Assembly (NCBI GenBank): GCA_963667435.1
Contig: OY763414.1
Location: 930,001-994,000 of the forward strand
Origin: Marispirochaeta sp963667435
GTDB taxonomy: Bacteria > Spirochaetota > Spirochaetia > JC444 > Marispirochaetaceae
Direction: 5' to 3'
Length of the DNA stretch: 64,000 bases
Part shown: positions 7,978 to 16,201 of the stretch, one piece after another
How the letters are laid out: each line of letters begins with the position of its first letter
Numbering within the stretch: the first letter of the stretch is position 1
Notes under the pieces: generated by a model
Seen by the model: the letters and a program-made list of their open reading frames with translations, nothing else
The model's database searches: none
Told to the model about the DNA's origin: nothing
Made by a program: the position numbers and the translations under genes

Positions 7978-9087
7978 ATGATTATTGGATGCCCGAAAGA
8001 GATCAAAAAACACGAATACCGAGTTGGACTTACTCCACACTGTGTCAAGGAATATATAAACAGAGGACACCGGGTCCTGATTGAAAAAGGTGCCGGTGAA
8101 GGCTCAGGGTTTGAAGATGAGGAATACGCTGACGCCGGAGCAATACTTGTAGACGGTCCGGGAGATGCCTGGGATGCGGATATGGTGGTTAAGGTAAAAG
8201 AGCCCCTCCCGGAAGAGTACAGCTATTTCCGGAAGGACCTGATTCTCTATACCTATCTGCATCTTGCCGCAGCGGAAGACCTTACAAAGGCGCTTCTTTC
8301 CAACCGGGTCAAAGCATTGGCCTACGAGACAATACAAACCGACAGTGGGCACCTGCCCTGCCTTACCCCAATGAGCGAGATTGCCGGCAGATTGAGCGTT
8401 CAGGAGGGGGCCAAATATCTGGAGAAGACTTTTGGCGGTCGCGGTATTCTTCTGGGAGGAGTTCCGGGGGTAGAGCGCGGAAAAATTGCCATTCTTGGTG
8501 GAGGGGTTGTCGGCTTGAATGCCCTCAAGGTGGCTGTGGGTATTGGTGCAGAAGTAACCGTGTTGGATGTAAATACGGCCAGACTGGCCTATCTGGATGA
8601 TATCTTTCAGGGCCGTATAACCACCCTGGTCAGTAACGAACGGAATATTGCAAAAGTTGCCAGAGAAAGTGATTTGATAATAGGCGCAGTACTTATTCCC
8701 GGAACTAAAGCTCCCCGCCTTATCCGCAAAGAACACCTGGGCATGATGAAAAAGGGAGCAGTGCTGGTGGATGTTGCCGTCGACCAGGGCGGTTGTTTTG
8801 AGACTACCCATGCAACCTATCATGACGATCCGGTTTATACTGTGGATAATGTAATTCATTACTGCGTTGCCAATATGCCAGGGGCAGTGGCACGCACGTC
8901 CACCATTGCCCTCACCAACGCAACCCTGATAAACGGCCTGAATCTTGCAGATATGGGGGTTGAAGAAGCCTGCCGTCAGTCCGAAACACTTCGCAGGGGG
9001 CTTAACATCTACGATGGAAAGTGTACCTACCACGGTGTTGCAGAAGCATTTGATATCCCCTACACTCCGCCCGAGCAGGTGATATGA
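7978..9087 (+). CDS. ald: Alanine dehydrogenase
   Basis: 369 aa, the normal length for Ald. It begins MIIGCPKEIKKHEYRVGLTP, the substrate-binding N-terminus of the Ald/PNT family. The NAD-binding Rossmann motif is IAILGGGVVGLNALKVA. VDVAVDQGGCFETT and YCVANMPGAVARTSTIALTN are family signatures. It interconverts L-alanine and pyruvate plus ammonia with NAD(H) in the cytoplasm. ATG 7978 is chosen for its SD, CTGGAGGAAAAT; a longer frame from 7909 would cover the promoter. The regulator gene overlaps its stop by 4 bp. Confidence 0.93.
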   Translation: MIIGCPKEIKKHEYRVGLTPHCVKEYINRGHRVLIEKGAGEGSGFEDEEYADAGAILVDGPGDAWDADMVVKVKEPLPEEYSYFRKDLILYTYLHLAAAEDLTKALLSNRVKALAYETIQTDSGHLPCLTPMSEIAGRLSVQEGAKYLEKTFGGRGILLGGVPGVERGKIAILGGGVVGLNALKVAVGIGAEVTVLDVNTARLAYLDDIFQGRITTLVSNERNIAKVARESDLIIGAVLIPGTKAPRLIRKEHLGMMKKGAVLVDVAVDQGGCFETTHATYHDDPVYTVDNVIHYCVANMPGAVARTSTIALTNATLINGLNLADMGVEEACRQSETLRRGLNIYDGKCTYHGVAEAFDIPYTPPEQVI

Positions 9088-9527
9088 AGCGTATAGAATT
9101 AGATGATCTGGACAGTAAAATAGTTGCCCGCCTGAGGGTGGAAAACATTAACAACAGCGCCCTGGCTGAAGAGTTAGGGCTGTCTGAAGGGACAATCCGT
9201 CAGCGGATTAAGCGGCTGAAGGATTCGGGTGTCCTGAAAATCCGGGCGGTAATCAACCCTGACAGCCTTGTGCGGCAGCAGCTGGCCATGGTGGCGGTTA
9301 ACGTCACCGAGTCCCGGCAGCTGGATGCCAAGGCTCAGGAGATTGCTGATCTTGCAAACGTACTGTCTGTATCTATCACCTCAGGACAGTACGACCTGAT
9401 GGTGGAAGTTCTTGTAGACTCAAACCACGGTCTGGTGGAATTTCTTACCGAGGATCTGGCAGCAATAAACGGCATTGCCCGTACAGAAAGCTTTCTTATG
9501 CTGAAAAATTACCATAAATTCGTCTGA
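9084..9527 (+). CDS. Lrp/AsnC-family transcriptional regulator
   Basis: 147 aa, typical size. The N-terminal HTH (IVARLRVENINNSALAEELG, then TIRQRIKRLKDSGVL) is followed by a RAM effector-binding domain (AMVAVNVTESRQLDAKAQEI...). It is translationally coupled to ald by ATGA, so it most likely senses alanine or a related amino acid and controls the ald promoter. Confidence 0.9.
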   Translation: MKRIELDDLDSKIVARLRVENINNSALAEELGLSEGTIRQRIKRLKDSGVLKIRAVINPDSLVRQQLAMVAVNVTESRQLDAKAQEIADLANVLSVSITSGQYDLMVEVLVDSNHGLVEFLTEDLAAINGIARTESFLMLKNYHKFV

Positions 9528-9585
9528 AACCCTGACACTCTATAACCCTGAAACTTTAAAAGATAGGTGACTGAATAAATCATAG

Positions 9586-9615
9586 TTTCGCTTTTGAGCA
9601 AATCCATATTATAAT
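9586..9615 (+). promoter_or_regulatory. Possible promoter of the broken araC-type gene
   Basis: A perfect -10 TATAAT at 9610-9615 lies 15 bases before the ATG at 9631. The upstream -35 region (TTTCGC at 9586, 18-bp spacing) is poor. The leader would be under 10 bases and there is no SD. Confidence 0.35.
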
Positions 9616-9630
9616 GCTAACTTCAGAACT

Positions 9631-10731
9631 ATGTTTAATAATGCCATACATCAATACCTGTACTTCATGGTCTTCGTCTTGTTTACTTTTATAGGGATTC
9701 AGCAGCTTACTTTCAGAAAGAAGCTGCAGCTGAACTATTTTCTTGCCATACTCTTCTGGGCCGGAGCATATAATATGCTCTATTTCTGGGCCTACGATTT
9801 TGGTATTCAGGAGAAAATTCCCCTCCTGATTAATAGCGAAATTGTCATGTCATTTCTGGTTGGGCCCTGTCTGTATCTATACTTTTCAGCCCTGATGGGC
9901 CGAAATGATATTCCCGGCAGAACACTTCTTCTTCATGGTCTGCCTTTTTTTGTTTCCCTGATATTGCTGGCAGGCATGAATCTGTTTTACCCGGCGCTGA
10001 ATGCCGCCTTCGGAATTGCCTTCAGCCCGGCACCAGATTACTCCTATAACACAACAGTCTTTATTGTTAATACCCTTTGCGACCTCTCGATTGCACTATA
10101 CTTCCTGGCTGCTTTAATCAGGACGGTTTTCCTGTTTAAAGGACGTAATGTTACCGGCCGTACAATGCTCGTTATTGTCTACCTGGGATCATTCAGTCTG
10201 TCGGCAATTCTGATGCTAATTGCAAATTTTACCGGAAACACAGCACTTCTGCAGATCAGCTTCGTGTTTATAAGTGCTATTGCCACAAGCTTCATTATTT
10301 TTTCTTTCCGCAATCCCGACTATGCCATTAAGGTAATCAGCGAAACCCGGGGAATACGGAAAAGTAAAGCCCGGGACTAAATTGATGATATTGAGGAGAG
10401 AAGTGCATCCATTACCAGGCTGATGCGGGAAAAAACTTTCTACCGTCAGCCGGACATTACTCTTCCCGGTTTGAGTAAACAACTTGCGATAAACCCCCAC
10501 GAGCTCTCATACATCCTGAACAACGTACTGATGATGAACTTCAACTCCTACATCAACTCATTTCGTATCGAGGAAGCCAAGTCTCTGCTGCTGCAGCAGG
10601 GCAGTATGAATGTTACCGAGATTGCCTTTTATGTGGGGTTTAACTCAACTTCCTCCTTTTACCGCTCCTTTGTAAAGGAGACAGGAGTCCCGCCAAAAGA
10701 GTTTATGAAAGGTGGGACTGGGCCTGCATGA
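9631..10731 (+). pseudogene. AraC-family regulator with membrane sensor domain, interrupted by an in-frame stop
   Basis: The first 249 codons encode a multi-helix membrane domain (about seven hydrophobic segments), followed by FSFRNPDYAIKVISETRGI and a basic linker. A TAA at 10378-10380 ends this part. The same frame continues at once with IDDIEERSASITRLMREK, then an AraC-type DNA-binding domain (LPGLSKQLAINPHELSYIL and VTEIAFYVGFNSTSSFYRSF) up to a TGA ending at 10731. Related membrane-bound AraC regulators carry both halves in one chain, so this is a nonsense interruption. A second start at ATG 10423 could still make the DNA-binding half alone. Confidence 0.8.
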
Positions 10732-11283
10732 TTATTCTGAATACAGATAAACCGCCCCGGCATCTTCACTCTTGTCGTCATTAATTTTGTCTCCGGTTAC
10801 TATCCGGTCCCCGGAAACAGCGACCTCGCAACCGAATTCGCTATCCAAGACAGCATCCCCGGGGGTATAGACCGCGTCAAGACTCCAGGTACCGGAGCGG
10901 TTTGCCTAAACGTAAACCGTTTCTCCCTGGCTTCCCACAACAGCAGTCGCTCCGTCAATAGAGAGGCTGTAGCCAAAATTATGGCCATCCTCTGTTTCCC
11001 CTGGAGATATCAGTTTCTGCGTCTGCTCCCAGCTGCTGGTATCTGGATTGCCGGTAAAAACATAAGCGGCACCGGAATCCGTCCCCTGATCATCGTCCTG
11101 CGTGGCTCCAACAACCAGAATATCACCGGACAGGGCAACAGAATATCCAAACGCATCCCCCGGAGCGATTGCTTCTCCGTAGAGTTTTACATAATCCGAT
11201 TGAGTAGAATATCTGCCGCTATCCCCCGATTCGCAGGAGAAAAATAGAAGAATAACAAGAAAACTTGTCAGCATAAATTTCAT
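10732..11283 (-). pseudogene. FG-GAP repeat lipoprotein, interrupted by an in-frame stop
   Basis: MKFMLTSFLVILLFFSCESG is a lipoprotein signal with the cysteine at residue 17. Three FG-GAP/beta-propeller-like repeats follow: FGYSVALSGDILVVGATQDD, FGYSLSIDGATAVVGSQGE, and FGCEVAVSGDRIVTGDKIND, the last ending in GAVYLY. A TAG at 10906-10908 falls inside the repeat array, and the frame stays open afterwards to a TAA at 10732. This would be a short surface or periplasmic protein. It abuts the broken araC-type gene end to end; the two stop codons are in neighbouring convergent genes. Confidence 0.7.
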
Positions 11284-11343
11284 ACAGCTACTCCATTACT
11301 TGAAGATATTCAGAGAAATTGTAGCGGCAAAAGAAGAGAGACT

Positions 11344-11367
11344 CTTCCCAGATTATAATCTGGGAAG
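11344..11367. repeat. Perfect 24-bp palindrome
   Basis: CTTCCCAGATTA followed by its exact reverse complement, in the divergent space between the FG-GAP lipoprotein and the helicase gene. It could fold as a 9-bp stem with a 6-base loop. There is no T-tract on either strand, so an operator or RNA structure is more likely than a terminator. Confidence 0.6.
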
Positions 11368-11421
11368 AAAAAGTTGGAGTTTAATCAAATTCCGCGATTT
11401 TAGCTGACCAGCCTGCCCCCC

Positions 11422-11485
11422 TTATCACTCCTCCTGATATGTGCTATAGTCAACCTAATTGCGGCTCAATTTGGTTGAGACCGCA
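11422..11485 (+). promoter_or_regulatory. Helicase promoter and leader hairpin
   Basis: An extended -10 (TGCTATAGT, with TATAGT at 11445-11450) lies 17 bp after TTATCA (11422-11427). A hairpin in the leader at 11460-11485 (TGCGG-CTCAA / TTGAG-A-CCGCA, one bulge) precedes about 150 further leader bases before ATG 11637. Long structured leaders are common in DEAD-box helicase genes under cold control; that role here is inferred. Confidence 0.5.
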
Positions 11486-11636
11486 GCTTTTGATCAGCGC
11501 ATCCAACCTTTAATCCCTACCAGGAATAATCAAACCCTGTTATGCAAAAACAAGCCTGATGCTTGTACTCTGCGGTTGTATGTCAGAATCATCAGACAAA
11601 TCCGGAAAATCCGGAATACAACAGGCGGACATTGAC

Positions 11637-13343
11637 ATGACAGAATTCTCATCTCTCCCTTTAAAGCAGGAACTAATTAATGCCTGCACAGCCCTTGGGT
11701 TCGAAAGACCGACTCCAATTCAGGCAAGAGCTATACCTGCCCTTATTGAATCATCTGGCGACCTTGTAGCCCTGGCCGGTACCGGTACGGGAAAAACCGC
11801 GGCCTTCGGACTGCCGATGCTGCATAAGCTTGATCCCAAATCCCGCACTATTCAGGCCCTGGTTCTGAGTCCCACCCGGGAACTCTGCTGCCAGATAAGT
11901 GCGGACCTTAAAAACTTTGCCAAAGAGCTTCCGGGGGTGCGCATTGTACCTGTCTACGGCGGTGCCAGCATGGGCACCCAGATACGAGACCTTAAGAGAA
12001 ACCCCCAGATTGTTGTTGCCACCCCGGGACGGTTGATCGACCATCTGGAGCGGGGCAATATTGACCTTACCAATCTTGCAACCCTGGTTCTGGACGAAGC
12101 GGACGAGATGCTCTCCATGGGATTCCGGGAAGAGCTGGAAACCATTATTGCCGGTACCTCCGGGGAAAAGCAGACCTGCCTCTTTTCGGCAACAATGCCC
12201 CGGGATATCCGCAGCATTATCAACTCTTACCTGAATGACCCCAGGGAAATTTCTGTACCGAAGGAACACCAGGATACCGGCAAGGTTGAACACCATTACT
12301 GCATGGTAAAGCAGCATGAACGCTTTGAAACCCTGAGCAGGTTTATTGCCAGACACAGCGATATGTACGGCATTGTTTTCTGCCGCACCAAGGATCAGAC
12401 CCGGGAAATTGCCGACAAGCTCGGAGAAGCAGGATTTGCAGCAGAAGCAATCCACGGAGACCTCTCCCAGCAGCAGCGTGATTATGTTATGCAGCGTTTC
12501 CGGAACCGGATTGTAAAAATTCTGGTTGCCACCGACGTTGCCGCCCGGGGAATCGATGTAAACGACCTTTCCCATGTTATCCACTATGAACTGCCCCATA
12601 ATGCGGAATCTTACGTGCACCGTTCCGGCAGAACCGGACGGGCCGGTAAGGAAGGGACCTCGGTTGCCATTGTTACTCCAAAAGACGGGTACAAGGTACG
12701 ATCCCTGGGCAAACGGATTAACAGCGAAGTTAAGAAGATGAACGTTCCTACAGGGAATGAAATACTTGCCTACCATATTTCCGAATTCGTTGAGGAAATA
12801 AAAAGCCCCACCCCCATTGGGGACCATGAGCGGGAGCATTTTTCCAATGCACTGGAAGCACTTAATGAACTGTCAAAAGAAGAACTCATTGAGCGGATTC
12901 TCTACTCCCGCTTCGGTGAACAGATTGAGTATTACCGCAGCCGGCAGGACATAAAAGGCCACTCAGAAGATTCCGGAAGACGGGGAAAATACGACCGTAA
13001 TGACCGGTATGACCGTAATGAAAGAGGAGACAGAAACCGCGGAGACCGGGGAAACAGCAGGCGGGGAAACAATCCACGGGAGAGAAGAGACCGCGGCGGC
13101 TTTGATGACAGCAGGAATGTGGACTTTGCCCGTGTTATGTTTCCCATGGGGTCCAAAGATGGACTCCGAAAGGGCGACCTTATCGGTCTTGCCAACAAGG
13201 TAATGAAGGGAAAACAGTTCCCAGTTGGCAAGGTTATGCTGAAAACCAACAGTGCAACCATTGAAGTTCCCCGAGATATGTCCGCAGAACTGGCAAAACG
13301 GCTGGACGGCAAGGTTGTTAAGGAAAAGAAGAAAACCGCCTAA
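11637..13343 (+). CDS. deaD: DEAD-box ATP-dependent RNA helicase (DeaD/CsdA type)
   Basis: 568 aa. All helicase motifs are visible: Q-motif region FERPTPIQARAIP, Walker A AGTGTGKT, PTRELCCQ, TPGRLIDH, DEAD in VLDEADEML, SAT in FSATMP, ATDVAARGIDV, and HRSGRTGRAGK. A low-complexity Arg/Asp/Gly/Asn linker (about residues 455-505) leads to a C-terminal RNA-binding domain (GLRKGDLIGLANKVMKGKQF) of the DbpA/CsdA type. It remodels structured RNA, for example in ribosome assembly or cold adaptation. ATG 11637 has a weak SD (AGGCGG); in-frame starts at 11559 and 11580 lack one. Confidence 0.9.
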   Translation: MTEFSSLPLKQELINACTALGFERPTPIQARAIPALIESSGDLVALAGTGTGKTAAFGLPMLHKLDPKSRTIQALVLSPTRELCCQISADLKNFAKELPGVRIVPVYGGASMGTQIRDLKRNPQIVVATPGRLIDHLERGNIDLTNLATLVLDEADEMLSMGFREELETIIAGTSGEKQTCLFSATMPRDIRSIINSYLNDPREISVPKEHQDTGKVEHHYCMVKQHERFETLSRFIARHSDMYGIVFCRTKDQTREIADKLGEAGFAAEAIHGDLSQQQRDYVMQRFRNRIVKILVATDVAARGIDVNDLSHVIHYELPHNAESYVHRSGRTGRAGKEGTSVAIVTPKDGYKVRSLGKRINSEVKKMNVPTGNEILAYHISEFVEEIKSPTPIGDHEREHFSNALEALNELSKEELIERILYSRFGEQIEYYRSRQDIKGHSEDSGRRGKYDRNDRYDRNERGDRNRGDRGNSRRGNNPRERRDRGGFDDSRNVDFARVMFPMGSKDGLRKGDLIGLANKVMKGKQFPVGKVMLKTNSATIEVPRDMSAELAKRLDGKVVKEKKKTA

Positions 13344-14020
13344 TCGTTAAAAATAATCAATTCGCGGTCTTTATCGGTTATTTCACCATAGGGACCGCGC
13401 ATTTCCGGCGGCAGCAGGTTCGCAAGCTGGACCATCATGGCCCTGGCAAGAGCCTGCCGCTCCTCCTTGCCAATTTTATCGGGTTTAGCCAGGAGAAAGG
13501 GTTTACCCACCTTGAATACAATTCGGGTTCTGCGAAATCGCCGTACGTTCCGGGAAATATTCTGGGTGCCGTAATGGGCAACAGGGATAACCGGTACATC
13601 ATTTTTAGCTGCCAGGGTTACCACCCCAGGGTTGGCGGGGAGAAGAATTCCGGTCCGGGATCGAGTGCCTTCCGGAGCAAGCCCAATAATAGCCTGCTGT
13701 GAAAGAAGCTCACCAATCTTCCTGAATGTAGCTCCCGGAGAAGCCCCCCGTTCGATGGGAATTCCTCCCCAGCGCCTGGCAATGGTACTGATTACGGGGA
13801 TACGGGAAATTTCAACCTTCATTATGCCATATATTGTTCTGGGCCGCATAAGCAGATAGAACATAGGGGCTTCGATAAAATTGATATGATTGAATATGAG
13901 TATAAGTGGCCCTTTTTCCGGCATCTTTTCCCTCAGTTCTGAATCATCTATTGAGCAGACAATCCGCAGTAAAAAAGAAACAAATCCATCAAAAATACGT
14001 CCCAGCATAATACCATCCAT
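13340..14020 (-). CDS. 1-acyl-glycerol-3-phosphate acyltransferase (PlsC-like)
   Basis: About 226 aa. Acyltransferase motifs are FNHINFIEAP (an NHxxxxE variant of the catalytic HxxxxD: His-Ile-Asn-Phe-Ile-Glu), GGIPIERG, and the substrate motif APEGTRSR. It probably transfers a fatty acyl group to lysophosphatidate at the inner membrane. An N-terminal hydrophobic stretch (MLGRIFDGFVSFLLRIVCS) would anchor it. The frame is open further upstream over azlC, but that part is not acyltransferase-like, so the start is put at 14020 (ATG 14008 is an alternative). It overlaps the helicase gene 3' end by 4 bp. Glu in place of the catalytic Asp is unusual. Confidence 0.75.
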   Translation of the reverse strand: MDGIMLGRIFDGFVSFLLRIVCSIDDSELREKMPEKGPLILIFNHINFIEAPMFYLLMRPRTIYGIMKVEISRIPVISTIARRWGGIPIERGASPGATFRKIGELLSQQAIIGLAPEGTRSRTGILLPANPGVVTLAAKNDVPVIPVAHYGTQNISRNVRRFRRTRIVFKVGKPFLLAKPDKIGKEERQALARAMMVQLANLLPPEMRGPYGEITDKDRELIIFND

Positions 14021-14089
14021 AGCAGTTGAGTGAAATCGAGCTTTCAAGATAGCAGGAAAAGGCAGACTATAGTACCTTTTTTTGATAAT

Positions 14090-14830
14090 ATGAACAAAAT
14101 GAAAGAAGATAAATCTGTTCATAGCAAAATGCCCGAATTTCTTCTCGGTGCCCGCGACACCATCCCGCTTCTGTTGGGGGCGCTTCCATTCGGCCTTATC
14201 TACGGCACCATGGCAATAACAGCGGGGATGAGCCGTACGGCAGCAGCGGCAATGTCGGCCTTTGTTTTTGCCGGTTCCGCACAGTTTATAGCGGTAGGCC
14301 TTATTGGCGTCGGAACCCCCGCACTGGTAGTTATCGCAACAACTTTTGTGGTAAATCTGCGGCATATGCTCTACAGTGCCACGCTGCTGCCAAGCCTAAA
14401 AAAACTTTCTTTCCCCTGGAGGGCAGTTTTAGCCTTTTTTTTAACCGATGAAACGTTTGCCGTATCTGTCCACCGTTGGAATGCTCCGGACAGATCCAAT
14501 AACAAACACTGGTATCAGCTTGGATCATCTCTGGCCATGTATCTTAACTGGCAGTTCTGGTGTTTCACCGGAACTCTTATAGGTTCAAGCATTCCGGATG
14601 CTGCCGACTGGGGCCTGGATGTTGCCATGCCGGTCACATTCATTGGAATGACTATACCCTTTGTCCGCTCCATTCCCATGGTTGTCTGTGTAACCGCTGC
14701 CGGTATTACTGCTCTGCTTTTTAACAGCCTCCCCTACAAAGCCGGGCTCATGATAGCTGCTGCGGCTGGAATTATAAGCGGACTTGCCGCAGAACGTGTC
14801 AGACTTCACAAAAAGGAGGCCGGTGTATGA
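14090..14830 (+). CDS. azlC: AzlC-family branched-chain amino acid exporter, large subunit
   Basis: About 246 aa membrane protein. Family marks include DTIPLLLGALPFGLIYGTMA, the glycine-rich FVFAGSAQFIAVGLI and VVNLRHMLYSATLLPSL, and FFLTDETFAV. AzlC with AzlD exports branched-chain amino acids or analogues. The start is uncertain: ATG 14090 is used because a -10-like TATAGT at 14068-14073 makes ATG 14030 unlikely; ATG 14099 and 14129 are also possible. Overlaps azlD by ATGA. Confidence 0.85.
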   Translation: MNKMKEDKSVHSKMPEFLLGARDTIPLLLGALPFGLIYGTMAITAGMSRTAAAAMSAFVFAGSAQFIAVGLIGVGTPALVVIATTFVVNLRHMLYSATLLPSLKKLSFPWRAVLAFFLTDETFAVSVHRWNAPDRSNNKHWYQLGSSLAMYLNWQFWCFTGTLIGSSIPDAADWGLDVAMPVTFIGMTIPFVRSIPMVVCVTAAGITALLFNSLPYKAGLMIAAAAGIISGLAAERVRLHKKEAGV

Positions 14831-15162
14831 CAGGCACTGAGCTGGTTATAATTGCCGGGATGCTGCTGGTAACCTACACTATTCGCAGCATTCTGTTGCT
14901 TTTCTCTCATAAAATTCGACTTTCTTCAGGAGTAGAACGGGCCCTTACCTATGTACCTCCGGCTGTTCTTACTGCAATAACAGTCCCGGCGGTTCTGATG
15001 CCCCGGGGACCGGTGGATATAAGTTTGGCAAATCACTATCTTCTCAGCGCTGCCGCTGCAGTGACAGCGGGCATTATTTTCCGCCGGATTGCACTTTGGG
15101 CGGCTATTGTTACCGGCCTGACAGTGTTTGTGCTCTGGAAAATATTTTATCCCCTTGCTTAA
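14827..15162 (+). CDS. azlD: AzlD-family branched-chain amino acid transport protein
   Basis: 111 aa with four hydrophobic segments. It begins GTELVIIAGMLLVTYTIRSI, carries ERALTYVPPAVLTAITVPAVLMP, and matches the small AzlD partner in length and layout. Translation is coupled to azlC, and GGAGG lies just before its ATG inside azlC. Confidence 0.87.
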   Translation: MTGTELVIIAGMLLVTYTIRSILLLFSHKIRLSSGVERALTYVPPAVLTAITVPAVLMPRGPVDISLANHYLLSAAAAVTAGIIFRRIALWAAIVTGLTVFVLWKIFYPLA

Positions 15163-15190
15163 GGATTCCGGGAAGAGTAGAATTTAAACA

Positions 15191-16201
15191 GTGGTGGAAG
15201 ATAACAAGATTTCTGACGAAAAAATATCGATGCTCCTGTCCAGGGCCGGGATCTTCTCTGAGCTGACTGATGAAGAAATTACAGTTTTAGCTGACAATTC
15301 CGGGTTTTATACCTTTTCAGCCGACGAATTTCTTTACCAGAAGGGAAGCAGCGAAACAGAACTGTTTATCATTGATACCGGTGAGGTAAACATTATCAGA
15401 GAATCCGATTCCGGCAGAGACCTGGTTGTTGCCCGCTTTGTATCGGGAGAGAGCTTCGGGGAGCTCGATCTTCTTTCCATGTTGCCCAGAGAAGAGTCGG
15501 CTCAGGTAACAGCACCTTCCGGGATTCTCATTTTCCCCGCCCGGGGAAAGTCATTCCAGAAAATACTCTGTGCAAACCCGGCATGGGCCAATACTGTTCT
15601 TAAAAAACTTATGTGTTTTATTTCCGATAGAATTCGGCAGTCAAATAAACGGATAAAAGAGAACTCACCCTGGATACAGGAACTGCGGAGGAAGATCTAT
15701 ACCGATTTTAGAACCGGACTTCCAAACCGAACCTATCTGGAAGACAACCTTTCCGGTTTTTTCACCAGCGGAAAGTGCAGCTTGCTTATGTTTAAACCGG
15801 ATAACTTCAAAGATATCAATGACAGCTTCGGTCATAAAGCAGGTGATGCGGCCATAGAGGAGATCGGTGAGTTTTTCTCCGGAATTACAGATGAGGCTGA
15901 AACAGCGGTGATATTTATGAGTAATGAATTCGCCGTAATTCTTCCGGATACGGATATAGAAGACGCAAAAAAGCGGGCGGAAGAAATTCAGAATATGCAG
16001 TGCAGACTGAACTTCAGGCGGGCTACAGGCGGTACCAGCATGGACATAAGCGTAAGTGTGGGCATTGCCCAGTATCCCGATCACAGTGAGAACGCGGCAG
16101 AACTTATCAATCTTGCCCATGAATATGCGATGATGGGCAGACAGAACGGCCGGCGCCGTATACTCATTGCGGGAGAAGAGGTTGCTTTTGATCCGCTTTG
16201 A
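15191..16201 (+). CDS. cNMP-binding domain protein with degenerate GGDEF domain
   Basis: 336 aa, starting at GTG 15191 or the adjacent GTG 15194. Residues about 13-125 form a cyclic-nucleotide-binding beta-roll (GEVNIIRESDSGRDLVVARF, then GESFGELDLLSMLPREESAQV). Residues about 165-325 are GGDEF-like (TGLPNRTYLEDNL, FKDINDSFGHKAGDAAIEEI), but the active-site GGDEF is replaced by MSNEF. It should not make c-di-GMP; it could bind a nucleotide or regulate its neighbour. The next gene, with the same domain order plus DHH, overlaps its end, suggesting a paired function. Confidence 0.8.
   Translation: MVEDNKISDEKISMLLSRAGIFSELTDEEITVLADNSGFYTFSADEFLYQKGSSETELFIIDTGEVNIIRESDSGRDLVVARFVSGESFGELDLLSMLPREESAQVTAPSGILIFPARGKSFQKILCANPAWANTVLKKLMCFISDRIRQSNKRIKENSPWIQELRRKIYTDFRTGLPNRTYLEDNLSGFFTSGKCSLLMFKPDNFKDINDSFGHKAGDAAIEEIGEFFSGITDEAETAVIFMSNEFAVILPDTDIEDAKKRAEEIQNMQCRLNFRRATGGTSMDISVSVGIAQYPDHSENAAELINLAHEYAMMGRQNGRRRILIAGEEVAFDPL

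Noticed and set aside
14021..14365. N-terminal extension of the PlsC-like protein
   Set aside because: It is antisense to azlC and its Cys/His-rich translation is not conserved in acyltransferases.
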